Below are positions 13,133-26,092 of a DNA stretch of 64,000 bases, in pieces. Source of the stretch: Sipunculus nudus (taxonomy: Eukaryota > Annelida > Sipuncula > Golfingiida > Sipunculidae). A program made the translations under genes and the position numbers. Position 1 is the stretch's first letter. Each line of letters starts with the position of its first letter. The stretch is from contig CM049319.1 in NCBI GenBank assembly GCA_026874595.1, forward strand, positions 41,523,973 to 41,587,972. Direction: 5' to 3'. Under the pieces are notes generated by a model. The model saw nothing but the letters and a program-made list of their open reading frames with translations. It ran no database searches and was not told the origin of the DNA.

Positions 13133-13889
13133 TCAAAACACAACATATTTTCTAATATTCAAAGGCCAGTACAGCCAGATGTTTTCATGCTATGATCTTC
13201 AAACTTGCTCAATACAGTATATGGGATATATACATGATAAAAAAGAAATAAATTGACAGATTCACTGAATACTTCTTTCACAGTAAAGGCCAAGATGTCA
13301 AAGAAAATTTTATTGGACCAATGTTTGGAGCCATGAAATCAAATGCGGGACACCTTGTACAGACTTGAAAATTTGATGTGTTTTAGAACTTCCCCTAAAC
13401 TGCAAATGTACAGAATTTCAGCGGTGCAAAATGTGTCTTTTAAGAGTTATCATTTTTTGAAAAAGCACTGTTTTTCACTGTCATGGATATACAAATAATA
13501 ACTTCTTGGCAGTTATTCAAGGTGTTCACACATTCCAGTATTTCTCTTTTGTATTTGTGAAAACAGTAAAAAACATGTATCAAAGTAGATATGAATCCAA
13601 TTCAGTCAGTCATTAAATCCAAACAAATATCAGGGTACAAAAATAAATATTTTTGCAAGGACGTTTCAAGGACAATCCAGTTTCTCTCTCAAATTTTCAA
13701 GTACCTTGGTAAGTGAATGCTCATTCATAATTCCAGAATGATAATCCAATTCCAGTTCTGTTAGCTGAATGTTACCATTGACAATACAGCTGAGCAGCCA
13801 TATATTCCACACAGTTATTTGTATGCAATAACTAGATATTAAACTGCTGAAGAAAAAAGTTCAGCTGACTGCAATGACTCATCTGAGGT
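13133..13889. other. Low-repeat sequence before the 278-bp array
   Basis: No gene, terminal motif or module is recognised. The right part (ttcagctgactgcaatgactcatctgagg) runs into the array. The 5' terminus of the class B composite that should begin near here is not visible. Confidence 0.35.
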
Positions 13890-16800
13890 GTGTTGCATAT
13901 TAGCATGGATGTCTGCAGCGTAAACGTGAATGTAGGTGGTGCCACCTGTCAAAAAATCGAGAAAATTGTCAAGGATGTATAAACCTGCAAAATTTCAGGT
14001 GGATAAGTCAAACCACTTCTGAGATATGATTTTATCCCAAGGCAGATGAACAAATGGATGCTGTGCATAAATGGTTGCAGGTGGCGCCACCAGTTTTGCC
14101 TATGGTGAAGAGCTATGTGAGATCTATAGACAAGCAAAATTTTGGCCAAATCAGTCAAACGGTTCCCGAGTTATGAGCTTGGATGTCTGCAGAATAAACG
14201 TGAATGTAGGTGGCACCACCTGTCATAAAATCGAGAAAGCTGTCCAGGATGTAAAAACTTGCAAAATTTCAGGTGGATAAGTCAAACCACTTCTGAGATA
14301 TGCCCAATCACATCAAATGGTTCCCCAGATATGAGCTTGGATGTCCGCAGAGTAAACCTGAATGTATGTAGCGCCACCTGTCATAAAATCAAGAGAGCTG
14401 TCCAGGATGTATAAACCTGCAAAATTCAGGTGGATAAATCAAACCACTGCTGAGATATGAGTGATTTTATCCCAAGGCAGATGAACAGATGTCCGCTGTG
14501 CATAAATGGTTGCAGGTGGCGCAACCAGTTTTGCCTATGATGAAAAGTTATGTGTGATCTATACACATGCAAAATTTTGCCCCAATCAGTCAAACGGTTT
14601 CCGATATATGAGCTTGGATATCTGCAGAGTAAACGTGAATGTAGGTGGCACCACCTGTCATAAAATCGAGAAAGCTGTCCAGGATGCATAAACCTGCAAA
14701 ATTTCAGGTGGATAAGTCAAACCACTTCTGAGATATGAGTGATTTTATCCCAAGGCAGATGAACAGATGGACGCTGTGCATAAGTGGTTGTGGGTGGCAC
14801 CACCAGTTTTGCCTATGATGAAGAGCTATGTGAGATCTATACACATGCATAATTTTGGCCCAATCACATCAAATGGTTCCCCAGATATGAGCTTGGATGT
14901 CTGCAGAGTAAACCTGAATGTATGTGGCGCCACCTGTCATAAAATCAAGAGAGCTGTCCAGGATGTATAAACCTGCAAAATTTCAGGTGGATAAATCAAA
15001 CCACTGCTGAGATATGAGTGATTTTATCCCAAGGCAGATGAACAGATGGACACTGTGCATAAATGGTTGCAGGTGGCGCCACAAGTTTTGTCTATGATGA
15101 AGAGCTATGTGAGATCTATACACATGCATAATTTTGGCCTAATCAAGTCAAACGGTTCCCCAGATATGAGCTTGGATGTCTGCAGAGAAAACCTGAATGT
15201 ATGTAGCGCCACCTGTCATAAAATCAAAAGAGCTGTCCAGGATGTATAAACCTGCAAAATTCAGGTGGATAAATCAAACCACTGCTGAGATATGAGTGAT
15301 TTTATCCCAAGGCAGATGAACAGATGTCCGCTGTGCATAAATGGTTGCAGGTGGTGCCACCAGTTTTACCTATGATGAAGAGCTATGTGAGATCTATACA
15401 CATGCAAAATTTTGGCCCAATCAGTCAAACGGTTCCCGAGATATGAGCTTGGATGTCTGCAGAGTAAACCTTAATGTAGGTGGTGCCACCTGTCATAAAA
15501 TCAAGAAAGCTTTCCAGGATGTATAAACCTGCAAAATTTCAGGTGAATAAGTAAAACTACTGCTGAGATATGAGTGATTTTATCCCAAGGCAGATGAACA
15601 GATGGATGCTGTGCATAAATGGTTGCAGGTGGCGCAACCAGTTTTGCCTATGATGAAAAGTTATGTGTGATCTATACACATGCAAAATTTTGCCCCGATC
15701 AGTCAAACGGTTTCCGATATATGAGCTTGGATATCTGCAGAGTAAACGTGAATGTAGGTGGCACCACCTGTCATAAAATCGAGAAAGCTGTCCAGGATGC
15801 ATAAACCTGTAAAATTTCAGGTGGATAAGTCAAACCACTTCTGAGATATGAGTGATTTTATCCCATGGCAGATGAACAGATGGACACTGTGCATAAGTGG
15901 TTGTGGGTGGCACCACCAGTTTTGCCTATGATGAAGAGCTATGTGAGATCTATACACATGCATAATTTTGGCCCAATCACATCAAATGGTTCCCCAGATA
16001 TGAGCTTGGATATCTGCAGAGTAAACCTGAATGTATGTGGCGCCACCTGTCATAAAATCAAGAGAGCTGTCCAGGATGTATAAACCTGCAAAATTTCAGG
16101 TGGATAAATCAAACCACTGCTGAGATATGAGTGATTTTATCCCATGGCAGATGAACAGATGGACACTGTGCATAAATGGTTGCAGGTGGCGCCACAAGTT
16201 TTGCCTATGATGAAGACCTATGTGAGATCTATACACATGCATAATTTTGGCCTAAGCAAGTCAAACGGTTCCCCAGATATGAGCTTGGATGTCTGCAGAG
16301 AAAACCTGAATGTATGTAGCGCCACCTGTCATAAAATCAAAAGAGCTGTCCAGGATGTATAAACCTGCAAAATTCAGGTGGATAAATCAAACCACTGCTG
16401 AGATATGAGTGATTTTATCCCAAGGCAGATGAACAGATGGACGCTGTGCATAAATGGTTGCAGGTGGTGCCACAAGTTTTGCCTATGATGAAGAGCTATG
16501 CGAGATCTATACACATGCATAATTTTGGCCCAATCAAGTCAAACGGTTCCCCAGATATGAGCTTGGATGTCTGCAGAGTAAACCTGAATGTATGTAGCGC
16601 CACCTGTCATAAAATCAAGAGAGCTGTCCAGGATGTATAAACCTGCAAAATTCAGGTGGATAAATCAAACCACTGCTGAGATATGAGTGATTTTATCCCA
16701 AGGCAGATGAACAGATGGACGCTGTGCATAAATGGTTGCAGGTGGCGCCACAAGTTTTGCCTATGATGAAGAGCTATGTGAGATCTATACACATGCAAAA

Positions 16801-19800
16801 TTTTGGCCCTATCGGTCAAACGGTTCCCCGAGATATGAGCTTGGATGTCTGCAGAGTAGTTCTGAATGTAGGTGGCAACACCTGTCATAAATTGCGAAAG
16901 CTGTCCGGGATGTATAAACCTGCAAAATTTTAGGTGGAAAAGTCAAACCACTAGTGAGATATGAGTGATTTTATCCCAAGGCAGATGAACAGATGGATGC
17001 TGTGCATAAATGGTTGCAGGTGGCGCAACCAGTTTTGCCTATGATGAAAAGTTATGTGTGATCTATACACATGCAAAATTTTGCCCCAATCAGTCAAACG
17101 GTTTCTGATATATGAGCTTGGATATCTGCAGAGTAAACGTGAATGTAGGTGGTACCACCTGTCATAAAATCGAGAAAGCTGTCCAGGATGCATAAACCTG
17201 CAAAATTTCAGGTGGATAAATCAAACCACTGCTGAGATATGAGTGATTTTAACCCAAGGCAGATGAACAGATGGACACTGTGCATAAATGGTTGCAGGTG
17301 GCGCCACAAGTTTTGCCTATGATGAAGAGCTATGTGAGATCTATAGACAAGCAAAATTTTGGCCAAATCAGTCAAACGGTTCCCGAGATATGAGCTTGGA
17401 TGTCTGCAGAGTAAACGTGAATGTAGGTGGCACCACCTGTCATAAAATCGAGAAAGCTATCCAGGATGTAAAACCTGCAAAATTTCAGGTGGATAAGTCA
17501 AACCACTTCTGAGATATGAGTGATTTTATCCCATGGCAGATGATCAGATGGACGCTGTGCATAAGTGGTTGTGGGTGGCACCACAAGTTTTGCCTATGAT
17601 GAAGAGCTATGTGAGATCTATACACATGCATAATTTTGGCCCAATCAAGTCAAACGGTTCCCCAGATATGAGCTTGGATGTCTGCAGAGTAAACCTGAAT
17701 GTATGTAGCGCCACCTGTCATAAAATCAAGAGAGCTGTCCAGGATGTATAAACCTGCAAAATTCAGGTTGATAAATCAAACCACTGCTGAGATATGAGTG
17801 ATTTTATCCCAAGGCAGATGAACAGATGGACGCTGTGCATAAATGGTTGCAGGTGGCGCCACAAGTTTTGCCTATGATGAAGAGCTATGTGAGATCTATA
17901 CACATGCAAAATTTTGGCCCTATCTGTCGAACGGTTCCCCAGATATGAGCTTGGATGTCTGCAGAGTAGTTCTGAATGTAGGTGGCACCACCTGTCATAA
18001 ATTGCGAAAGCTGTCCGGGATGTATAAACCTGCAAAATTTTAGGTGGAAAAGTCAAACCACTTGTGAGATATGAGTGATTTTATCCCAAGGCAGATGAAC
18101 AGATGGACGCTGTGCATAAATGGTTGCAGGTGGTGCCACAAGTTTTGCCTATGATGAAGAGCTATGTGAGATCTATACACATGCATAATTTTGGCCCAAT
18201 CAAGTCAAACGGTTCCCCAGATATGAGCTTGGATGTCTGCAGAGTAAACCTGAATGTATGTAGCGCCACCTGTCATAAAATCAAGAGAACTGTCCAGGAT
18301 GTATAAACCTGCAAAATTCAGGTGGATAAATCAAACCACTGCTGAGATATGAGTGATTTTATCCCAAGGCAGATTAACAGATGGACGCTGTGCATAAATG
18401 GTTGCAGGTGGCGCCACAAGTTTTGCCTATGATGAAGAGCTATGTGAGATCTATACACATGCAAAATTTTGGCCCTATCGGTCGAACGGTTCCCCGAGAT
18501 ATGAGCTTGGATGTCTGCAGAGTAGTTCTGAATGTAGGTGGCAACACCTGTCATAAATTGTGAAAGCTGTCCGGGATGTATAAACCTGCAAAATTTTAGG
18601 TGGAAAAGTCAAACCACTAGTGAGATATGAGTGATTTTATCCCAAGGCAGATGAACAGATGGATGCTGTGCATAAATGGTTGCAGGTGGCGCAACCAGTT
18701 TTGCCTATGATGAAAAGTTATGTGTGATCTATACACATGCAAAATTTTGCCCCAATCAGTCAAACGGTTTCCGATATATGAGCTTGGATATCTGCAGAGT
18801 AAACGTGAATGTAGGTGGTACCACCTGTCATAAAATCGAGAAAGCTGTCCAGGATGCATAAACCTGCAAAATTTCAGGTGGATAAATCAAACCACTGCTG
18901 AGATATGAGTGATTTTAACCCAAGGCAGATGAACAGATGGACACTTTGCATAAATGGTTGCAGGTGGCGCCACAAGTTTTGCCTATGATGAAGAGCTATG
19001 TGAGATCTATACACATGCATAATTTTGGCCCAATCAGTCAAACGGTTCCCCAGATATGAGCTTGGATGTCTGCAGAGTAAACGTGAATGTAGGTGGCACC
19101 ACCTGTCATAAAATCAAGAGAGCTGTCCAGGATGTAAAACCTGCAAAATTTCAGGTGGATAAGTCAAACCACTGCTGAGATATGAGTGATTTTATCCCAT
19201 GGCAGATGATCAGATGGACGCTGTGCATAAATGGTTGCAGGTGGCGCCACAAGTTTTGCCTATGATGAAGAGCTATGTGAGATCTATACACATGCAAAAT
19301 TTTGGCCCTATCGGTCGAACGGTTCCCCGAGATATGAGCTTGGATGTCTGCAGAGTAGTTCTGAATGTAGGTGGCAACACCTGTCATAAATTGTGAAAGC
19401 TGTCTGGGATGTATAAACCTGCAAAATTTTAGGTGGAAAAGTCAAACCACTAGTGAGATATGAGTGATTTTATCCCAAGGCAGATGAACAGATGGATGCT
19501 GTGCATAAATGGTTGCAGGTGGCGCAACCAGTTTTGCCTATGATGAAAAGTTATGTGTGATCTATACACATGCAAAATTTTGCCCCAATCAGTCAAACGG
19601 TTTCTGATATATGAGCTTGGATGTCTGCAGAGTAAACCTGAATGTATGTAGCGCCACCTGTCATAAAATCAAGAGAGCTGTCCAGGATGTATAAACCTGC
19701 AAAATTCAGGTGGATAAATCAAACCACTGCTGAGATATGAGTGATTTTATCCCAAGGCAGATGAACAGATGGATGCTGTGCATAAATGGTTGCAGGTGGC

Positions 19801-20235
19801 GCCACAAGTTTTGCCAATGATGAAGAGCTATGTGAGATCTATACACATGCAAAATTTTGGCCCTATCGGTCGAATGGTTCCCGAGATATGAGCTTGGATG
19901 TCTGCAGAGTAGTTCTGAATGTAGGTGGCAACACCTGTCATAAATTGCGAAAGCTGTCCGGGATGTATAAACCTGCAAAATTTTAGGTGGAAAAGTCAAA
20001 CCACTAGTAAGATATGAGTGATATTATCCCAAGGCAGATGAACAGATGGACTCTGTGCAAAAATGGTTGCAGATGGTGCCACCATTTTAGTGTATGTTAT
20101 AAAGCTATCAAAGGGCTACATTTGTGTAAAATGTTTAGCCTGATCGGTCAAACAGTTCCCAAGATATGTGGGTTTATGTGTGGTAACAGATGCACAAATG
20201 GACACTGGGCAGCAAGGAAAGGTCAGAGGTCAACA
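13890..20235 (+). repeat. Tandem array of a 278-bp unit, about 23 copies (C-type)
   Basis: Starts of gcagatgaacagatgg recur at about 14042, 14476, 14754, 15033, 15311, 15589, 15868, 16147, 16424, 16702, 16982, 17258, 17536, 17814, 18091, 18370, 18648, 18924, 19203, 19479, 19757 and 20034, with a truncated copy near 14300. Each unit is itself a dimer of two diverged halves of about 139 bp: each half has aggtgg.gccacc, then gaaagct/gagctat, TGCAAAATTT, agtcaaac and GAGATATGAG. The first and last units are diverged, with the leader gttgcatattagcatgg and the tail gggtttatgtgtggtaac. Open frames of 60-97 codons on both strands are by-products of the repeat. Confidence 0.95.
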
Positions 20236-23200
20236 AACAAGGGACCTATGGGTCACGATGCTCAGCTGTTATATATGATAAAAAAAATATGATTTAGAGA
20301 TAAGGCACATGCTGGTTTTGTGTGGTCATAAATATAAGCTGTATTATGAGCTGTTGTTGTTTAGCTTGTGTATGATTTTGATAGTACCTTTGAAAGACAG
20401 GGAAGAGGATTGATTTTATTCATTTTACTAACAAATGGAGGACTACTGTCACACAGATTTTGACTTGGCCTAATAACTTTAAAGCAGAACATATAATATA
20501 AGAGTTTAACTATTTAAAAAAAAAATACAAATATTTTCCCAAATATAATTTTTATTAAAAATAATAAGAGAATCGTATGATTTTTTAAAAATGAAATATA
20601 ACTTAAATGATTATTAAAATAATATTAAAGAATATATTCATGAACGCATTCATGAATACATTTTGAAATTATTTGCACTGGTATTCATATACTTTCATTT
20701 TTACCTGAATTCTCATTCTTTATGCAAGAAATTTTATAATGGAGTACATATTCATATTCGTATTTAAATACATTTGCAAAGTATTTGCACCATGTCTGGT
20801 ATTTATTCAGTTTTCACCAAACATTGATGTTGAGAATCCAGCATATACAAAATTCACACATTTAAACTAGACATTTCTTGGCACCACTGGTGCCATAGTA
20901 TCGCCAGTCAAATGAGGTTTTGTGGTATTTTGTTGATATAATGTGATGTATTTGTATTTTAGCAATGAATGTAAGAAACATTTGTAAAAAATATAGGAAT
21001 ATTTAAAGAGAAGGCAATTGTTATGTAAAAGGTTATGTATAAATAGAAGTATATATTTAATGATGTATTGAGTTGTATATGTATGTTTGGAGTAACTTGT
21101 TTGAGAATAATATAGAGTCACTCTCATAGTCACGGTCATGGCCCCAAATTAATAAACTGCATTCCAAAATATCCAACATTTGAAAAAAAAAAAAAATTAA
21201 AAAAAAAATAATTTAAATTAAATTAAATTTTAAAATTAAATTTAAAATTAAATATACCTCATTCCATAAACCATATCTATATACATGCATAACATGAAAG
21301 AAATCTGTCCATTACTGTTTGACTTATAATGCTCACAGTATATACTGTCAAGTTGCAATGATGGGGTATTCAAAGGCGCAAAAAACAAAAAAAGGACAAC
21401 AGGTGGCGCCACCTATCTTCTGCAAAAGACAAAACTATCCAAGATCTTCCGTCAACTTGATTTTTGGACCAATCCATGCATCCCTTTTTAAGATATTCAT
21501 GATTTTATGTGATTTTCACCATATATGGTAATATTCAAGGTCAAAGCCACTCTCAAAGGAAAGGTCATGACCCAAATTTTAATATACATCATCCCATAAC
21601 CCATACCTATGTACATGCAAAATATTAAAGAAATCTGTCAATCAGTTTTTGACTTGTGATGCTAAAAGTACAGTCAAGTGGCAATGATGGGGGTATTAAA
21701 CGGCACAAAAACAAGAAAAGGAAACTAGGTGGCACCACCAGTTTCCGGTACATGACATCACTATCCAAGATCTTTGTCCAACTTGATTTTTTGATAAATC
21801 CATGAAAGATTTCTTGAGATATTTAAGAATTTGTGTGATTTTCCCCAAAAATGGATCTATTCAAGGTCAAGGTCACTCTCCTAGTCCTCTCACCTATATC
21901 TATAAATGTGTCAAGTTTGAAAAAGATCCTTGAAATATTTTTTGAGTTATTGTGTCCAAAAGAAATCTCTGCGGCGGCGGCGGCGCAACCGTGCCTAAAC
22001 CATAGTATCTCCAGACTATGTCTGGCGATACAATAATGATCATAAGTACCTGGTTTTATGGCTTTATATTCATTTTGGACTAATTTCACATCAATGTACA
22101 CACTAGACACAGTAGAAATCTAGATTAATATTATCAACTGCATTTTTGTCTATCATTAATTTCTTTCATGTCATCCCTGATTAGTAATGAATAATATGAT
22201 TTACTTTTTTATCATTAAAACTGAACTGAAAAATACCATAGGTGACTGCATGGTGTTTCTTGGAATATGTGACATTCTATCCATCGATTCAAGATTCTTA
22301 TATCTTCAGTAACTGCAAGTTAATTTCCTGTTATTATAAACTAACAAATTCCTTATCTATTTTTCTTTAATTTGTTATTAAAAACCAATAAAAATTTATT
22401 GTTTATTGTTATGTTATTGGTTAAAACTACTAGATGAGTTAGGTTGGACACCTGGATCAACTGTGGCTGGCCATAAGCTGCCTGGCTGCCCAAGTGTATG
22501 ATTCACCTCAAGCATGCATAATTTGCTGAAAGTTCAACAAGGTCAACATACAGGTGGCTCAAGAGGGGCAAGGTCTGACATGGTCTCATAAAAACATTAA
22601 TAAAAGCTACAATTTTTGGCCAATTTCTTTCAGCTTTCTAAACTAAAAAGCTGAAATCCTTATGTGTGCATGATAGGAAAATTATATCAACAGTGCTCAC
22701 AGGAAACACATGCCATGGTCAAAGTTGGGCAAAATTTAAGGAACTAATTTTATATTTATACTAATAACTTATAAAATTTGAAAAATTCAGAACTAATTTT
22801 GGATATGCAATTGAATCTTGATTAAATAATGTTACATACCTGAAAAAAAATCTCTAGCTTCAGCAATCCCCTAGTTAAGGGAGTAAATATATTTCTTGAT
22901 TTTTTACAAAGTGCATTATGTTTGGGCCCATAACTTTAAACAATTACGTAATACTGACATCATTTCTGGCAAGTGCATAGAGAAAGTATAGAAAAATATG
23001 AATATTTAATATGATTAAAGTCAGATCAGTGGTTTTGATATTAGGCAGTCTTGCAGTGTAACAATGGGTTTTAAATGGAAAAATGAACTTTTTGATTAAT
23101 GTCTCGAAGGTATTAAGTCCTAGTGACCAAATCCTTGGCATGGTAGAGGATTTTGGAGACATCGAACTGTATGCCAAATTTTTGGAACTGAGAGCTGAAG

Positions 23201-23980
23201 CTGGGGAGCTGAGCTCTTGCAAACTGCATAACACTAGCTTGACGTAAACAATATGTTACATGGTGCTTGAAAACTTAATAAAATCTACAGTTTTTGATCA
23301 ACTGGTTTCAAATTTTTGGTTTTAACAGACAAACTGCTAACAAAAACATGCTGTGAAAATTAAATCCACAGTACTTACAGAAAAAAAAAACGTGCCATAG
23401 CCAAAGTTGGGCAAAATTTAAGGTACCAATTTTTTATTTTTGTTAATATTTTAAAAATTTAAAAGATTTTGATCTAATTTTGGGTGTACAATTTAATTTT
23501 GATTAATTAAAGTTATATTACTGGAAAAAAATCCACAGCTTTAACATGTTTTGTGTTAAGTGATCAAATATCTTTCCTGATTTTTTACAAAATGCATTAT
23601 GTTTGGGCCAATAACTTTTTTAAATTGTATAATACAGACATAATTTCTGGCATGTACATAGGAACCATATAGAGGAATATTTATGGTATATATGAGGAAA
23701 AACAGATGAGTGGCTTTGATATTAGGCAGTCCTGAAGTGTGAAAATAGGTTTTTAATAAAAAATTGAGGTTTTTCCTTAATTTCTCAAAGGAACAAAGTT
23801 GCAAAGACCCAGTTTTCGGCTTGGTAGGAGATCTTGGGACATCTAACATTATGCTGAATTTTGGATTCCTAGGTCTTACGGTTTCAAAACATGCCACATC
23901 TATGGACGGATGGACGGACGGACGATGGACAATGGACCAAGACTATAGCTCAGATGACTTATAGTCAGCTGAGCTAAAAA
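20236..23980 (+). mobile_element. Class A element, complete, nested in the C/B composite
   Basis: It runs from AACAAGGGACCTATGGGTC and GCTCAGCTG to the full class A 3' end (GGACGGATGGACGGACGG run, hairpin arms, GAGCTAAAAA). It is a paralogue of 60694-62965 over its whole length, except for a class E insertion at 20867-22033. The flanks (ggtcagaggtcaac, then gcagcagttcacatgtgac) are contiguous at 45930-45965, which gives the uninterrupted target. Confidence 0.85.
20867..22033 (+). mobile_element. Class E element 1 (1167 bp, complete)
   Basis: It starts CTAGACATTTCTT, then a GGCACC-act-GGTGCC hairpin and the subterminal GTATCGCCAG. It ends with a hairpin (GTATCTCCAGAC, loop TAT, GTCTGGCGATAC, 11 of 12 pairs) and GATACAA. 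The paralogue at 61320 reads cacacatttaaataatgatc without it, so the insertion is flush with no target duplication. The interior has two modules with ggtggcgccacc or ggtggcaccacc and gaccaatccatg-type blocks, plus a GCGGCGGCGGCGG run. Confidence 0.85.
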
Positions 23981-24898
23981 TGAGGGTGCAGCAGTTCACA
24001 TGTGACCTGATGATAAACCCTATTCGCTTAAAATGCAAACCAAGTTTTTTCTGAAAGATATAGTTCCAAAAATCTGGGAATTCTACATCTATACATTGTG
24101 TCTAGACGTCTAGACGCTTTGTCTAGATGTCTAGACACATTGTCTAGACACCCACCAGAGCCAGGTCAGTAACCATGGTGATGTCTGGACCCCACCTGTT
24201 TGTACTGAGTGACCCCTTGACTTGGCTGCTGAAACTCAGCATGGGGTCAAATCTGTTTTCAAACACAGAAATCCTTTTTCAATTGGCTACAATGCTTTTT
24301 TAAAGCTGTATTTACCCAATCTATTCTTATAAAACTGGCAGAACCCTACCATAGAATAATCCTTGTAAAGTTTAAACCAATCAGCTTAACAGTTTAATCA
24401 TAAATCAGGGTATAAACTGGAAGAGTTTAAAATTATGACATATATGCCAAACATTGGTATAAAATTTGGTGATGATAGCTCTAGCCATTTCTGAGATTTT
24501 AAATCTAGAGCCATTTCTGAGATTTTAATTTTAGTGTGCCTTTTTGGACAGATGACTAAGTTCAACCTTCTGTAACTCGGCCAAAAATCTCCAAACTGGA
24601 ACCATTCGAACAAACTTGAGAGAGATTGTTTCAGGGATCATTTCTATGGAATATTGGACAATTTGGCTGGACAGTTTCAGAGAAGAAGATTTTTAAACTT
24701 TTTTAGCATTTTCCCTATAAAATCTAAGAAAATGCAGTTAGAAAAAAAATAAACAAAATCCGATACAGTTTTTCAGATGACTGATTATTTGCAAAACATT
24801 TGGTGATGCTAGCTTCTGCCTTTTTGAGATAGCTATTGGTAACGTACAGACACAGCACGACGCTGCACCATTGCATAAGCTCACAGGTTCACTAAAAA
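23981..24898 (+). mobile_element. Class B composite, 3' part (continuation of the 13.9-20.2 kb array)
   Basis: gcagcagttcacatgtgacctg continues what ended at 20235, as the uninterrupted copy at 45.9-46.9 kb shows. It holds a TCTAGACGTCTAGA palindrome cluster (24098-24151), B-type core blocks and the class B end (cataagctcacaggttcac, then TAAAAAA). The terminus has one change, ttcac for ttcgc. Confidence 0.8.
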
Positions 24899-25690
24899 AG
24901 CTGGAATTTTCATCGGGAAATTAATTTTTTGAGATAGCTCCTGTGGCCTTGACCTTTTGACCCCAAAACTGATAAGGATCATCCACTATTGGCAAGGGAG
25001 CTATATGTTCAAGATCAATATCTTTGAAGATGTGAGTATAGTGACCTTAACCTTTGACCCTAGAACCTATAGGGTTCTTACTTTAGTGGTGGGCCATGCA
25101 TAAGTCATGTTTAAAACCCATACGGCTATCAACACTGAAGATAGCATAAGAGGTGTGTGATTCTCACCAAATATGGAAATATTAAAGGTCAAGGCCACTC
25201 TCATGGTAAAGGTCATGACCCAAATTTAAATAGACCTAAATCTCCCTACATGTTCATAATATGAAAGAAATCAGTCAATTAGTTTTTGACTTATAATGTT
25301 CACAGTACTATCAAGTGGCAATTATGGGGGTATTAAAAGGCTTAAACACAAGAAAAGGATAATAGGTGGCGCAACCAGTTTCTTGCATATCACAAGATCT
25401 ATGGTCACCTTGATTTTTGGACCATTTCATGCACACTTTTAGAGATATTGAAAAATTTGTGTTATTTTCAGCAAAAATGGACCTATTCAAGGTCAAGGTC
25501 ACTCTCCTAGCAAAGGTCATGACCCCATTTTAAATAGGCTTTGACCTCTTACCTATATCTATACAAATGTAAAGTTTGAAAAGGATCAGTGAAATATTTT
25601 TTTAGTTATCCAATACACAAGATTTTTCTGTGGCGGCGGCTGCAAGAACGTCATGAAACCATAGTATCCTGACTTTGTCTAGGGATACAA
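24899..25690 (+). mobile_element. D modules and class E 3' end (5' end not found)
   Basis: Two D modules (ggccttgaccttttgacc, gtgaccttaacctttgacc), then class E interior (ataggtggcgcaaccag, ttcaaggtcaaggtcac, tggcggcggc) and the class E terminus catagtatcctgactttg then GGGATACAA. The closest complete relative is 48250-49962. Confidence 0.7.
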
Positions 25691-26092
25691 ATATGCAAAT
25701 TAGTTAATAAAATAAGTTGAATGTATCAATTATCTCATAAATTGATGAACAGCGTACATATTAAGGCTAAGTTAATAAAAGAATCAGTATTTTCTTTGTT
25801 AGGCTGTTCTTACAAACAAGAATGCATATTTAAACAATAAATTTAAGAATTTGCCTAACTTGCCTAACTTTTCTGCAAGTTACTGCATGGAAAATTTCAT
25901 ATAAAGTAATGTTATATTTGATACAAATTGAATATTTTGAATCCATTTTACTTTACTCTGCCTATTGACAGCCAAAATTTGAATATGTTTATGAATAATA
26001 TATTATTTTTTGCTAATTCACTCCAATAAGCAAATTTTCTCATTAAATATGCACAATACAAAAATGTCCCATGCAAACGTTTATTCTTTGGG
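25691..26092. other. AT-rich low-repeat sequence
   Basis: No open frame, terminal motif or module is recognised. A short direct repeat (ttgcctaact twice, about 25852-25870) is the only structure noted. Confidence 0.35.

Noticed and set aside
14071-19999. Dozens of 60-97-codon open frames on both strands with near-identical peptides
   Set aside because: They are by-products of the 278-bp tandem repeat. They appear in both strands, start at the repeat's own ATG positions and break at unit joins, with no domain.
13890-20235. CRISPR-like repeat array
   Set aside because: Units are 278 bp and contiguous with no unique spacers, and the window is eukaryotic.
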